Source: Halopseudomonas salegens
Lineage (GTDB): Bacteria > Pseudomonadota > Gammaproteobacteria > Pseudomonadales > Pseudomonadaceae
Assembly (NCBI RefSeq): GCF_900105655.1
Contig: NZ_LT629787.1
Location: forward strand, 1,302,001-1,366,000
Direction of reading: 5' to 3'
DNA length: 64,000 bases
Of this stretch, positions 27,126 through 36,649 are shown piece after piece; positions within the stretch are counted from its first letter, which is position 1, and the number at the start of each line of letters is the position of its first letter. The notes beneath the pieces are model-generated. The model had not been told where the DNA came from. It worked only from the letters and a program-made list of their open reading frames with translations, and ran no database searches. Both the position numbers and the translations under genes were made by a program.

Positions 27126-28100
27126 TTACATCCAGCCGCGTTCCTTGTAGTAGCGTACGGCACCGTCATGCAGGGGTGCGCTCAGGCCATCTTTGATCAT
27201 GCTTTCCGGCTCCAGGTTGGCAAAGGCATCATGCAGACGACGGAAACGATCAAAGTCCTCGAACACGGCCTTGACGATCTGGTAGACGGTTTCATCGTCA
27301 GTGGCAGTAGTCGTTACCAGGGTGGCACTGACGCCGAAGGTGTCGACATCGTCATCATTGCCGCGGTACATGCCGCCGGGGATGGTTGCGCGCGAGTAGT
27401 AAGGGTAATTCTCCACCAGCTGGTCGATGGCCTCACCCGTCACATTGACCAGATTGGCATCGACGGTTGTGGTGGCTTCCTGAATCGAGCCGTTGGGGTG
27501 GCCAACCACATAGACCATGGCATCGATATTGTTGTCACCCAACGCTGCAGCCTGTTCATTGGCCGTCAACTCGGAGGCCAGAGCAAAGTCATCGGTGGTC
27601 CAGTCAAGGTACTGCATCACCACGTCCATGGTGTTGCGCTGACCCGATCCGGGGTTGCCGATATTCACTCGCTTGCCTTTAAGGTCGGCCAGCTCGTTGA
27701 TGTTCGCACTCTTGCGTGCGACCACGGTCAGCGGCTCACCGTGCAGTGAGAACAGGGCACGCATTTCTTCCATCGGACCTTGTTGCTCGAAATTGCCGAC
27801 GCCCTGTGATGCCTGGTATTGCACATCCGACTGCACCACACCCAGATACATGCTTTCATTGCGCATGGTATTCACGTTGGCAACCGAACCGCCGGTTGAC
27901 GGTGCATTGCAGCGCAGGCCATGCTCGCTGGCACCACGGTTGACCAGGCGGCAAACACTCTGGCCGACCCGGTAATAAACACCTTGCTGGCCACCGGTGC
28001 CGATAGTGACGAACTTCTGGTCGGCGACAGCCGGGGTTGAACTCAGCAGGGCGCCACCCAGCAGGGCGGAAAAAACAGCGGCGAGGGTTGTGCGTTTCAT
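27126..28100 (-). CDS. TAXI-family TRAP solute-binding protein
   Basis: The start at 28100 has AAGGAG nine bases upstream and opens a clear signal peptide (MKRTTLAAVFSALLGGALLS, cleavage after TPAVA); the longer frame lacks these. The 324-residue periplasmic receptor shows the TAXI signature near the mature N-terminus (VTIGTGGQQGVYYRVGQSVC) plus GSVANVNTMRNESMYLGVVQSD and KGKRVNIGNPGSGQR. It captures the solute for the fused TRAP permease encoded next. The ligand cannot be read from the sequence. Confidence 0.93.
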   Translation of the reverse strand: MKRTTLAAVFSALLGGALLSSTPAVADQKFVTIGTGGQQGVYYRVGQSVCRLVNRGASEHGLRCNAPSTGGSVANVNTMRNESMYLGVVQSDVQYQASQGVGNFEQQGPMEEMRALFSLHGEPLTVVARKSANINELADLKGKRVNIGNPGSGQRNTMDVVMQYLDWTTDDFALASELTANEQAAALGDNNIDAMVYVVGHPNGSIQEATTTVDANLVNVTGEAIDQLVENYPYYSRATIPGGMYRGNDDDVDTFGVSATLVTTTATDDETVYQIVKAVFEDFDRFRRLHDAFANLEPESMIKDGLSAPLHDGAVRYYKERGWM

Positions 28101-28213
28101 CAGTGAGGCTCCTTGTTCAATGGGTGGGGCTGGCCCGGTAGCGAGCACGAGCCCTCATTGCACCCTAGTGAACATAAACCCCAGTTGCGGATCAGGCAAG
28201 TTGCCGGAGGCAA

Positions 28214-28882
28214 TCAGTCCAGCGGCCAACCACCCATCTCGCGCCAACGGTTGACGATGGCGCAGAAGAGCTCGGCGGTCTTCTCCGTGTCATAGCGAGC
28301 CGAATGGGCTTCGTGACCGTCAAAGTCGATACCCGCAGCAGCACAGGCCTTGGCCAGCACGGTCTGCCCATAGGCCAGGCCACCCAGGGTAGCGGTATCA
28401 AAGCAGGAAAACGGATGGAAGGGATTGCGCTTGATCTCGCAGCGTTCGACCGCCGCATTGAGAAAACCCAGATCGAAAAAGGCATTGTGACCAACCAGCA
28501 CGGCACGCTTGCATCCGGCGGATTTGACCGCCTTGCGTACCTGCTTGAAGATCTCGCCGAGTGCTTCCTGTTCGCTGACGGCCATGCGTAGCGGGTGGTC
28601 CAGCTTGATCCCGGTAAACTCCAGTGCAGCGGCTTCGATGTTCGCGCCGGCAAAGGGTTCCACACGGAAGAAGCTGGTGTCGTCCGGGTAGACCATGCCC
28701 TCGTCATCCATCAGTATGGGCGTGGCGGCAATTTCCAGCAGGGCGTCGGTCGCTGCATTGAAGCCGCCGGTTTCCACGTCCACCACCACCGGCAAAAAAC
28801 CACGAAAGCGATAGGCCATCGGCGGCTTGGGTTTGCCAGGCTCGTGGGCGGGTGGTTCAGCTTCAAAGTCAAACGCAGTCAC
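28214..28882 (-). CDS. rnt: Ribonuclease T
   Basis: A 222-residue DEDDh 3'-5' exonuclease that trims the 3' CCA end of tRNAs and matures other small RNAs. The acidic catalytic residues are in [31 protein letters not shown], and [14 protein letters not shown] with the catalytic histidine. Fully typical of RNase T. It follows pyrC by 20 bases in the same direction, an arrangement conserved in pseudomonads. Confidence 0.95.
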   Translation of the reverse strand: MTAFDFEAEPPAHEPGKPKPPMAYRFRGFLPVVVDVETGGFNAATDALLEIAATPILMDDEGMVYPDDTSFFRVEPFAGANIEAAALEFTGIKLDHPLRMAVSEQEALGEIFKQVRKAVKSAGCKRAVLVGHNAFFDLGFLNAAVERCEIKRNPFHPFSCFDTATLGGLAYGQTVLAKACAAAGIDFDGHEAHSARYDTEKTAELFCAIVNRWREMGGWPLD

Positions 28883-28902
28883 AGATATTCCTCAAACGGG
28901 GT

Positions 28903-29943
28903 TCAGGCTGTCAGCACACGCCAATGGATGGATTCACCGGCGCGCAAGGGCACCACGTTTTGTTCGCCCAAAGGCAGGCTGCCCGGCACCATCCAGGCAT
29001 CGCGGACCAGGGTGATCTGATCGCGGTTGCGCGGTAGCTGGTAGAAGTCCGGGCCATGGAAGCTGGCAAAGCCTTCCAGCTTGTCCAGTGCGCCAAGCTG
29101 GTCAAAGACCTCGGCATACAACTCGATCGCTGCGTGCGCACTGTAGCAGCCGGCACAGCCGCAGGCGGCTTCCTTGGCGTGACGGGCATGGGGTGCCGAA
29201 TCGGTACCGAGGAAGAACTTGTTCGAGCCGGATACAACCGCATCACAGAGTGCCTGTTGGTGGCGCTGGCGCTTGAGAATCGGCAGGCAATAGTAATGCG
29301 GGCGGATGCCACCAACCAGCATATGGTTGCGGTTGAACAGCAGGTGGTGGGCCGTGATGGTTGCTGCCACCCGTTCCGGAGCCTGACGCACGAAATCCAC
29401 GGCGTCGGCGGTTGTAATATGCTCGAACACCACGCGCAGGGTCCGATGGCGCTCGACTACCTGCACCAGATGACGGTCGATAAAGGCTTTTTCCCGGTCG
29501 AAAATGTCCACATCACTGTGTGTGACTTCGCCGTGCACCAGCAGCGGCATACCCACGTCGGCCATGGCTTCCAGCGCCGGCTGGATATTGTCCAGCGAGG
29601 TAACCCCGGACTGCGAATTGGTGGTCGCCCCGGCAGGGTAGAGCTTGGCTGCTACTGCCTGGCCCTGCAATTTGGCCTGTCGAATGATCTCGGGGGTGGT
29701 CTGGTCGGTAAGATACAGCACCATCAGTGGGTCAAAGCCTGACCCCTGGGGGCGTGCGGCCAGAATACGCGCCTTGTAGGCGTCCGCTTCGACACCATCG
29801 CGAACCGGTGGCACCAGGTTCGGCATGATAATGGCGCGGGAAAATACCCGGGCAGCATCGCGCACGGTATGCGGCAACAGGTCGCCATCGCGCAGGTGAA
29901 TATGCCAGTCATCCGGGCGAGTCAGGGTGATGCGGTCAGTCAT
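28903..29943 (-). CDS. pyrC: Dihydroorotase
   Basis: A 346-residue class II dihydroorotase that closes carbamoyl-aspartate to dihydroorotate in pyrimidine synthesis. Metal ligands are visible in DWHIHLRDG (His-x-His), the carbamylated lysine in [13 protein letters not shown], histidines in [13 protein letters not shown] and [12 protein letters not shown], and the aspartate in FLGTDSAPH. The length matches E. coli PyrC. It is transcribed divergently from motY and followed by rnt. Confidence 0.96.
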   Translation of the reverse strand: MTDRITLTRPDDWHIHLRDGDLLPHTVRDAARVFSRAIIMPNLVPPVRDGVEADAYKARILAARPQGSGFDPLMVLYLTDQTTPEIIRQAKLQGQAVAAKLYPAGATTNSQSGVTSLDNIQPALEAMADVGMPLLVHGEVTHSDVDIFDREKAFIDRHLVQVVERHRTLRVVFEHITTADAVDFVRQAPERVAATITAHHLLFNRNHMLVGGIRPHYYCLPILKRQRHQQALCDAVVSGSNKFFLGTDSAPHARHAKEAACGCAGCYSAHAAIELYAEVFDQLGALDKLEGFASFHGPDFYQLPRNRDQITLVRDAWMVPGSLPLGEQNVVPLRAGESIHWRVLTA

Positions 29944-30116
29944 GGGCAGGTCCGAGCGATTGAACTGGCGCCCATGCTACCGGAAAAGGCTTGTATTTGA
30001 CATGCCGGAGCAGCCGTCGGACAGCTCGGGCTAAAGATTTCTTCGGATGGGCCGATGAACTGCTGTAAGCCGGTATTGCTAACGTTACCGGCCCCGTTGA
30101 CCCATGGAGTATACCG

Positions 30117-30965
30117 GTGAATCGATGGTTTTCCCTGCTGATATGCAGTCTGGCGTTACCGGTCCAGGCGCTGACATTCCAGACCCGCATGGAAGATGTG
30201 CAATGGTCGGTGGACGGTGATCAGTTTGCCTGCCGTCTGGCACAAACTGTCAGTGGCTATGGCGAAGCCGTGTTTGTTCGACGTGCCGGCGAGCGCCCCG
30301 TATTTGAATTGAACGCCTGGAGCAACCTTCTGCGTCCGGGGCGCGTGCACGTCTACAATCAACCGCCGCAGTGGCGACCTGATGCGCGCAGTCAGGCCCT
30401 GGGACATGCCCAGGTTGCTGATAACCAGCCGGTAGTGCGGGTTCCGCAACAACAGGCCGGACAGATGCTTGCCGGGCTGGCGCAAGGCATGCAGCCGACC
30501 ATCCTGGGTGATAGTTGGGCCAATGCCACCCAGCCTTTGCAAGTCGTTGTGTCCAATGTGGGTTACGCTGCTGCCTGGACGGAGTTTCAGGATTGCATTA
30601 CCGGTCTGCTGCCGATGAACTTCGAACAGGCATCCAATACCACCATCAGCTTTGCCGCTGGTGGTACGGCTCTGTCCGGCGACGCGCGCGAGGTGCTGGA
30701 TACCGTGTTGGTCTATCTGTTGGCCGATGAAGACATCAGTGGCATTCAACTGGATGGCCATTCGGACAATGTCGGCAACCGCCTGGATAACCGTGAATTG
30801 TCACGTCAGCGGGTCTTGATCGTGCGCGATTACCTGACTGAACGCGGCGTCAACGAAGACCTGTTCAATCTGCGCTTTCATGGGGAGCGCTACCCGGTAG
30901 CCAGCAATCAGAGCGCTGTCGGGCGGGCGGCCAATCGCCGGGTCAGCCTCAAACTGGAAAAGTAG
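30117..30965 (+). CDS. motY: Flagellar motor protein MotY
   Basis: It begins with GTG at 30117, preceded by GGAG, and has a signal peptide (MNRWFSLLICSLALPVQA). The 282-residue protein has an N-terminal MotY domain (LTFQTRMEDVQWSVDGDQFA, VFVRRAGERPVFEL) and a C-terminal OmpA-like peptidoglycan-binding domain (IQLDGHSDNVGNRLDNRELS, VGRAANRRVSLKLEK). MotY forms the T ring of polar flagellar motors and supports the MotA/B or MotC/D stators. It stands apart from other flagellar genes, next to pyrC and argG, as in P. aeruginosa. Confidence 0.9.
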   Translation: MNRWFSLLICSLALPVQALTFQTRMEDVQWSVDGDQFACRLAQTVSGYGEAVFVRRAGERPVFELNAWSNLLRPGRVHVYNQPPQWRPDARSQALGHAQVADNQPVVRVPQQQAGQMLAGLAQGMQPTILGDSWANATQPLQVVVSNVGYAAAWTEFQDCITGLLPMNFEQASNTTISFAAGGTALSGDAREVLDTVLVYLLADEDISGIQLDGHSDNVGNRLDNRELSRQRVLIVRDYLTERGVNEDLFNLRFHGERYPVASNQSAVGRAANRRVSLKLEK

Positions 30966-30989
30966 TTGCCCTGTGAATCTTGCCCTTTC

Positions 30990-31006
30990 GGCGCTAGAAT
31001 AGCGCC
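30990..31006 (+). terminator. Small hairpin after motY
   Basis: GGCGCTA-GAA-TAGCGCC is a perfect 7-bp stem with a 3-base loop followed by TTTG, a weak intrinsic terminator between motY and argG. Confidence 0.5.
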
Positions 31007-31060
31007 TTTGATCACTGGCCTCCGGCTGGCCAGGACAACGATTCATCAAGGGAGCGCGCA

Positions 31061-32278
31061 ATGTCAGATGTAAAGAAAGTCGTCCTCGCCTACTCGGGCG
31101 GTCTGGATACCTCGGTCATTCTCAAGTGGCTGGAAGATACCTACGGTTGTGAAGTGGTGACTTTCACTGCTGATCTGGGCCAGGGCGAGGAGCTGGAGCC
31201 GGCGCGTACCAAGGCTGAAGCCCTGGGAGTAAAGGAGATTTACATCGAAGACCTGCGCGAAGAGTTCGTCCGTGATTTCGTGTTCCCGATGTTCCGTGCC
31301 AATACCGTCTACGAAGGCGAGTATCTGTTGGGCACGTCGATTGCCCGGCCGCTGATTGCCAAGCGTCTGATTGAAATTGCCAATGAAACCGGTGCCGATG
31401 CCATTTCCCATGGTGCTACCGGCAAGGGTAACGATCAGGTGCGCTTCGAGCTGGGTGCCTATGCGCTCAAGCCGGGCGTCAAGGTGATCGCTCCGTGGCG
31501 CGAATGGGACTTGTTGTCGCGCGAGAAGCTGATGGACTATGCCGAGAAGCACAATATTCCGATTGAGCGTCACGGCAAGAAGAAATCACCGTATTCCATG
31601 GATGCCAACCTGCTGCACATTTCCTATGAAGGCGGCGTGCTGGAAGATACCTGGACCGAACATGAAGAAGACATGTGGCGTTGGACCAGGTCGCCGGAAA
31701 CTGCGCCAGACACCCCGACATACCTTGAGCTGACCTACCGCCAGGGTGACATTGTCGCTATCGACGGCAAGGATCTGAGCCCGGCTCAGGTATTGGCAGA
31801 ACTTAACCGTATAGGTGGCGAGAACGGTATCGGTCGTCTGGATATCGTCGAGAACCGTTTTGTCGGCATGAAGTCACGCGGTTGCTACGAAACGCCCGGC
31901 GGCACCATCATGCTGAAAGCGCACCGCGCCATCGAGTCGATTACCCTGGATCGCGAAGTCGCACACCTGAAAGACGAGCTGATGCCGCGCTATGCCGAGA
32001 TTATCTACAACGGCTTCTGGTGGAGCCCTGAACGCGCCATGTTGCAGCAGATGATTGATGCATCACAGACCAGCGTCAACGGTGTAGTGCGTCTGAAACT
32101 GTACAAGGGTAATGTCATTGTTGTCGGTCGCAAGTCTGATGATTCACTGTTCGATGCAGCCATCGCCACCTTTGAGGATGACGCTGGTGCCTACGACCAG
32201 GCTGACGCAGCGGGCTTTATCAAGCTGAATGCACTGCGTATGCGGATTGCTGCCAGCAAGGGACGCAAGCTGCTGTAA
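31061..32278 (+). CDS. argG: Argininosuccinate synthase
   Basis: A 405-residue enzyme that joins citrulline and aspartate with ATP to make argininosuccinate. The PP-loop motif [10 protein letters not shown] is at residues 10-19, with [32 protein letters not shown] and [11 protein letters not shown] downstream. GGGAGCGC precedes the ATG. Full length and typical of the bacterial type 1 enzyme. The gene appears to be monocistronic. Confidence 0.97.
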   Translation: MSDVKKVVLAYSGGLDTSVILKWLEDTYGCEVVTFTADLGQGEELEPARTKAEALGVKEIYIEDLREEFVRDFVFPMFRANTVYEGEYLLGTSIARPLIAKRLIEIANETGADAISHGATGKGNDQVRFELGAYALKPGVKVIAPWREWDLLSREKLMDYAEKHNIPIERHGKKKSPYSMDANLLHISYEGGVLEDTWTEHEEDMWRWTRSPETAPDTPTYLELTYRQGDIVAIDGKDLSPAQVLAELNRIGGENGIGRLDIVENRFVGMKSRGCYETPGGTIMLKAHRAIESITLDREVAHLKDELMPRYAEIIYNGFWWSPERAMLQQMIDASQTSVNGVVRLKLYKGNVIVVGRKSDDSLFDAAIATFEDDAGAYDQADAAGFIKLNALRMRIAASKGRKLL

Positions 32279-32292
32279 ACGTCGTAAAAATA

Positions 32293-32362
32293 CTGAAGGC
32301 TTGAGGCTGAAAGACGGACCTTGTGCAGTACGGCAGGGAGGCTTTCAGCCTTGAGCCTTCAG
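32293..32362. repeat. Imperfect palindrome between argG and gloA
   Basis: A 21-base arm at 32293-32313 is repeated in reverse complement at 32342-32362 with two mismatches; each arm is built from CTGAAGGCT and GGCTGAAAG. A related structure lies at 62369-62433 between leuD and leuB. This suggests a family of intergenic palindromes; it could also act as the terminator of argG, although no T-tract follows. Confidence 0.7.
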
Positions 32363-32387
32363 CTTTCAGCCCTCCGAAGGAGGAAAC

Positions 32388-32774
32388 ATGCGTATTCTTC
32401 ACACCATGCTTCGAGTCGGCGATCTGGAAAAATCCATCGCTTTCTATACCGAGGTGCTCGGTATGACCCTGTTACGCCGCAAGGATTATCCCGAAGGACG
32501 CTTTACGCTGGCTTTTGTCGGTTACGGCAATGAGGCCGAGCACGCGGTGCTGGAACTGACGCACAACTGGGATACCGAGCATTACGACCTGGGTAACGGC
32601 TACGGGCATATTGCTATCGAGGTGCTGGACGTTTATAAAGCTTGTGAACAGATTCGTGCGGCTGGCGGCAAGATAACCCGTGAAGCCGGGCCGATGAAAC
32701 ATGGTCAGCGAATTCTGGCATTCGTGGAAGACCCTGACGGGTACAAGATAGAGCTGCTCTCTGCACAACCTTGA
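32388..32774 (+). CDS. gloA: Lactoylglutathione lyase (glyoxalase I)
   Basis: A 128-residue VOC-fold metalloenzyme that converts the hemithioacetal of methylglyoxal and glutathione to S-lactoylglutathione. All four metal ligands of the E. coli enzyme are at identical positions: His5, Glu56, His74 and Glu122. GGAGGAAAC precedes the start. The adjacency to argG is the same as in P. aeruginosa. Confidence 0.96.
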   Translation: MRILHTMLRVGDLEKSIAFYTEVLGMTLLRRKDYPEGRFTLAFVGYGNEAEHAVLELTHNWDTEHYDLGNGYGHIAIEVLDVYKACEQIRAAGGKITREAGPMKHGQRILAFVEDPDGYKIELLSAQP

Positions 32775-32796
32775 GTGGCATCACCGAGGCCTGTGA

Positions 32797-33684
32797 ATGA
32801 GTCCACTGTTGCTGCCAGTACTAGTCGTTGTTCTGTTGCTCGCCATTCTCTGGCATTACAGCCGGGTGCGGCGTCAGCGCGGAATCTGGCGTGAGCGCGA
32901 ACGGGCGTTGGAGCAGATTCTGCTGTTGCGAGAATTGCTTGAACAGATGCAGCGCCATCGTGGGCTGATGTTCGGTGTCATGTCTGGTGAGCAAAGCCTG
33001 GCCAATCAGCGCTGGACCATCTACCAGCAAGTCGGGCAGCTGCTCAAACGGGCATTGGCGCACGAGTCTTCCTTGTTCTGGTATGCCTCCTGGCACCACA
33101 TGCAAAGCCTGTGGGAAGACATTGACGTCGAACATGAGCACGCGACTGCGGAACAGGTCCTGACCTGGCATAACCGTTTGATTGTCCATCTGCTGGATAC
33201 CATCACGGCGATTGCCGAGCGGCATGACCTGGTGCGCTTCGGACAACTGGCTGCCAATGGCGACGGCCACTGGTTTGAACTTCTGCAGAATACCGAGCTG
33301 CTCGGACGGGCCCGGGCCATTGGTACCGGGATTGCCGCGCGTCGACAGAATACCGCCATGCAGCGTGAAGAATTGCTGCGTCTGGGGCGACGCATCAGTG
33401 ATGAGGCGTATCTGGTGCTGGCGCGTTTGCATGCTGAACCGGAGCTGCGGCTGTCAGTGGCCAGCGCAGTGCGCGAAGCCGAAGAGTCACTGGACCGGTT
33501 GGTCGCATTGATTGAAACCCTGTTGCAGGCAGACCATCACCTGAAATCATCCAGTTATTTTACTATCGCGACTCAGGCCATCAGTGCCCAGTACGCACTG
33601 GCGGATATCTTGCTTGAGCGACTGGCGCGGGAGTATGGTTTGCTCAAGACGCCCTCAGCCGGGCGTGATTCCGCGAATGCGTGA
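32797..33684 (+). CDS. Unknown membrane-anchored helical protein, NIT-like
   Basis: I do not recognise a family with certainty. The 295-residue protein starts with one membrane helix ([19 protein letters not shown]), a short basic stretch and then an almost all-helical soluble part. [18 protein letters not shown] (near residues 47-64) resembles the R-G-L core of NIT nitrate/nitrite-sensing helical bundles, but no output domain follows. It starts 22 bases after gloA and its 3' end overlaps the convergent dgt gene by 30 bases. The sensing role is inference only. Confidence 0.7.
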   Translation: MSPLLLPVLVVVLLLAILWHYSRVRRQRGIWRERERALEQILLLRELLEQMQRHRGLMFGVMSGEQSLANQRWTIYQQVGQLLKRALAHESSLFWYASWHHMQSLWEDIDVEHEHATAEQVLTWHNRLIVHLLDTITAIAERHDLVRFGQLAANGDGHWFELLQNTELLGRARAIGTGIAARRQNTAMQREELLRLGRRISDEAYLVLARLHAEPELRLSVASAVREAEESLDRLVALIETLLQADHHLKSSSYFTIATQAISAQYALADILLERLAREYGLLKTPSAGRDSANA

Positions 33685-34983
33685 GGCCATATCTGCCGCA
33701 TAAAGATCAGTCATGCCGGCAATAAAATCCACTACCCGCAGATAACAGCGATAGCGGCCCCAGTCCTCCCGGGGCGCATTGTTGCCCATCAGGTCCAGTA
33801 TGCGGCGGTGCTTGAAACTCAGTGATTGCCCGGTATGCAGCTCATTGACGGCACCGCAGAAGGCATCCAGCAGGGTTTCCAGGGTGCTGTAGGCACCGAT
33901 TTCATGCAGGGTTTTGCGCTTGTCCTGAAAAATCCGTTCCCGTGCCATCTGCTTCGCCGTCAGGACGCAATCACGTGCGGCGGGATGCATGTGCTCTACC
34001 AGGTCGCCCTGTAACTTGCCGGCCAATAAAGCCGGTTGCTGGATGATGAAAGCTTCGGCTGCGGCGTTGACCAGGTGTTCGATCGCTTTGCCGCGCAATA
34101 TGGCCAGCTTGCGTCGGGTTGAATCGTCCGCTCCCAACTGGCGATAGGTTTCCGGCAAGTCGTCGCCCACCAGAGCCAGTAGCGGTTGCTCGACCTCGTG
34201 GTAATCCAGCAACTCCATTTCCAGGCCATCTTCCAGATCAATCAGGGCGTAACAGATATCGTCGGCAGCTTCCACCAGATAGACCAGGGGATGGCGAGCC
34301 CAGCACTGTTCTTCCTGCAAGGGCAGGCCGAGTTTGTCGGTGATTTGCTCAAGCAGAGGATATTCAGCCTGATAGCAGCCGAACTTGTGCTTCTTGTAGC
34401 CGGCACTGTCAGCATGTCTGGCAGTCCAGGGGTACTTCAGGTAGGCGCCCAGGGTTGCGTAGGTCAGGCGCATCCCCCCCTCAAACTGATGGTATTCCAG
34501 TTGTGTCAGTACCCTGAAGCCCTGCGCATTGCCTTCAAAGCTCATCAGGTCGGCGCGCTCGGCTTCGCTCAGTGGGTCCAGCCAGCCCTGGTTGGCGGCC
34601 TGTTTGAACCAGTGACGAATCGCATCTTCGCCGGAGTGGCCGTAGGGCGGGTTGCCAATGTCATGGGCGAGGCAGGCCGCCTGGACGATAACGCCAATAT
34701 CGGCCGGTTGACACCAGTGCGGCAACTCATTGCGCAACATCTCGGCCACGCGCATTCCCAGAGAGCGTCCGACGCAGCCGACTTCCAGGCTGTGCGTCAG
34801 GCGAGTATGAATATGATCGTTACTGGATACCGGATGTACCTGGGTTTTCTTGCCCAGGCGGCGGAAAGCGCCGGAGAAAATGACCCGATCATGGTCCTTG
34901 TGAAAGGGGGTGCGGCCCAATTCGTCGGTGCTGGCGACCGGTTTGCCCAGGCGCTCGCGGCATAACAAGGTTTCCCAATCCAT
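33655..34983 (-). CDS. dgt: dGTP triphosphohydrolase-like protein
   Basis: The start at 34983 ([14 protein letters not shown]) has AGGGA seven bases upstream and gives 442 residues. It is an HD-domain dNTPase: the ligands are in [16 protein letters not shown] and [19 protein letters not shown], with a later aspartate in [17 protein letters not shown]. Such enzymes cleave dGTP, or dNTPs in general, to the nucleoside and triphosphate, affecting nucleotide balance and DNA defence. The exact substrate preference cannot be read off. Confidence 0.92.
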   Translation of the reverse strand: MDWETLLCRERLGKPVASTDELGRTPFHKDHDRVIFSGAFRRLGKKTQVHPVSSNDHIHTRLTHSLEVGCVGRSLGMRVAEMLRNELPHWCQPADIGVIVQAACLAHDIGNPPYGHSGEDAIRHWFKQAANQGWLDPLSEAERADLMSFEGNAQGFRVLTQLEYHQFEGGMRLTYATLGAYLKYPWTARHADSAGYKKHKFGCYQAEYPLLEQITDKLGLPLQEEQCWARHPLVYLVEAADDICYALIDLEDGLEMELLDYHEVEQPLLALVGDDLPETYRQLGADDSTRRKLAILRGKAIEHLVNAAAEAFIIQQPALLAGKLQGDLVEHMHPAARDCVLTAKQMARERIFQDKRKTLHEIGAYSTLETLLDAFCGAVNELHTGQSLSFKHRRILDLMGNNAPREDWGRYRCYLRVVDFIAGMTDLYAADMASRIRGITPG

Positions 34984-35109
34984 TTTGTTCCCTGAGAGTA
35001 ACGTTAGTGCGACGAGTATGTGGCAAGTGGGGAAGGGTCGCAATCATGCCGGCAATGCGTTACAGCCAATGGTAAAATGCGCTCAGGCCCAGCGATGCGA
35101 GATATTTTC

Positions 35110-35373
35110 ATGAGTGCTCCAGTTGTATTGACCTTGTACGGAACCTCAGCCTGCCACCTGTGTGACGCGGCCATGAGCGCGCTTGAGCCACTCAAGGGCA
35201 ATGGTGTACACGTGCATGTCGTGGACATCAGTGAAGACCCGCTGCTGCTGGAACGCTATCAGCTGCGCATTCCGGTTCTGCAGCGTACCGATAATGGTGC
35301 CGAGCTAGATTTTCCGTTTGACTTGCCGCAGGTCATGGCCTGGCTTCAGGATATCCTGCAGGAAGGGCGCTGA
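35110..35373 (+). CDS. Glutaredoxin-like small thioredoxin-fold protein (DUF836)
   Basis: The start at 35110 gives 87 residues beginning [19 protein letters not shown]. The CHLC motif (residues 15-18) sits where glutaredoxins have CPYC, followed by the strand-helix pattern [20 protein letters not shown] and the cis-proline turn IPVLQ. Likely a thiol-redox protein of unknown partner. The next gene starts two bases after its stop, so they form a pair. Confidence 0.82.
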   Translation: MSAPVVLTLYGTSACHLCDAAMSALEPLKGNGVHVHVVDISEDPLLLERYQLRIPVLQRTDNGAELDFPFDLPQVMAWLQDILQEGR

Positions 35374-35374
35374 C

Positions 35375-35827
35375 ATGGCAGACTTGACCCAACCCTTCTG
35401 GCAGCGCAAGACCCTGGACGAGATGGAGCCGGAGGAGTGGGAGGCACTGTGCGATGGTTGCGGCCTGTGTTGCCTGCAGAAACTCGAAGACGAGGATCAG
35501 CCCGGGGCCGTTTATTACACAGACATTGCATGCCAGTTGCTTGACCACAAGAGCTGCCAGTGCAGTGACTATCCCGGGCGCAAGGCCAAAGTACCGGACT
35601 GTGTACAGCTGACGCCGGCCGATGCTGCAGAGTTTGCCTGGTTGCCTCCCACCTGCGCCTACCGGCTGTTGGCAGAGGGCGACGAATTGCCGTTCTGGCA
35701 TTACCTGCTCTGCGGTGACCCTCGCGAGGTGCATCGGCAGGGTATTTCTCGGGCTGGCCGTATGTTGGCGGAAAGCGCGATCGCGGACGATGACTGGGAA
35801 GAGCGCATCATTTTTCGCGTTGGCTGA
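35375..35827 (+). CDS. YcgN-family cysteine-cluster protein (UPF0260)
   Basis: The ATG at 35375 gives a 150-residue protein with a conserved cysteine cluster, [14 protein letters not shown], followed by [20 protein letters not shown] and PDCVQL. This pattern suggests a bound metal or Fe-S cluster. The family is conserved in gammaproteobacteria without a settled function. It follows the glutaredoxin-like gene directly, which may point to a shared redox role. Confidence 0.85.
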   Translation: MADLTQPFWQRKTLDEMEPEEWEALCDGCGLCCLQKLEDEDQPGAVYYTDIACQLLDHKSCQCSDYPGRKAKVPDCVQLTPADAAEFAWLPPTCAYRLLAEGDELPFWHYLLCGDPREVHRQGISRAGRMLAESAIADDDWEERIIFRVG

Positions 35828-35854
35828 GCGCGCAAGGAGTTGTTCAGAGGCTCC

Positions 35855-36649
35855 CTAGTTTCGCGTTTGCAGTTCCCGTAGCTTGATATACAGGTAACGC
35901 ACCTGATCGTATTCGAAAGGGCTGTCCAGGGCGCCATAACGAAAACCGTTCTGCTTGCGCAGATCCAGGGCATAGAGCCCGTAAGGCCATGAGTGTTGGT
36001 TCATGGTGTCACGACTGCCAAGGTAATTGACCCGATCCTCAATCGACCAGTCAACGGCCAGGCCGCTGGTATCGCGCAGGGTTGATGGGCCCAGCAATGG
36101 CAATACCAGATATGGTCCTGGCGGCACGCCATAATTGGCCAGGGTCTGACCGAAATCCTCTTTCTCCTGCGGCAAGCCCATTTTCTCTGCCACGTCAAAA
36201 ATACCCACTATGCCAAGTGTGCTGTTCAGCAACAATCTGGCGGTGGTCCGCATGGCTTTCTCGCCCTGACCCTGCAGCGTGCTGTTGGCCAGATGAGGAA
36301 TATCGGCCAGATTGTTGAATACATTGGAGACACCCTGTCTGACGGGCCTGGGCGTGACCGTGCGATAGCCCTCCAGCGCAGGCAAATAGATGTACTCGTC
36401 GAAACGGGCATTGAACCGGTAGGTGCGGCGGTTGATGATTTCAAACGGGTCGTAAACATCCAGTGCGAGCAAGCTGGAACGTTCGAATTCCCAGTCGTTG
36501 GTGTTGTATTCGATATCCAGTTCCTGCAGAGGGTCGCGGAACGCGGGCGTGGTTGGCTCGGTGGGTTGTTGCTCGGCGACCAGACTGGCTGGCAGCAAGC
36601 CAAGGAGCAGCACAGCAATGCAGCAGAACCCGTTTGCTGTTCGTCTCAT
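35855..36649 (-). CDS. mlaA: MlaA (VacJ) phospholipid-retrograde-transport protein
   Basis: A 264-residue MlaA-family protein (DPFEIINRRTYRFNARFDEY, GVSNVFNNLADIPHLANSTL, FGQTLANYGVPPGPYLVLPLLGPSTLRDTSG). MlaA sits in the outer membrane and removes mislocalised phospholipids from the outer leaflet, handing them to the Mla pathway. The N-terminus is a signal peptide ending LLPASLVAEQQ with no lipobox cysteine, unlike the lipoprotein MlaA of E. coli. The start overlaps the preceding hydrolase gene by four bases. Confidence 0.92.
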   Translation of the reverse strand: MRRTANGFCCIAVLLLGLLPASLVAEQQPTEPTTPAFRDPLQELDIEYNTNDWEFERSSLLALDVYDPFEIINRRTYRFNARFDEYIYLPALEGYRTVTPRPVRQGVSNVFNNLADIPHLANSTLQGQGEKAMRTTARLLLNSTLGIVGIFDVAEKMGLPQEKEDFGQTLANYGVPPGPYLVLPLLGPSTLRDTSGLAVDWSIEDRVNYLGSRDTMNQHSWPYGLYALDLRKQNGFRYGALDSPFEYDQVRYLYIKLRELQTRN

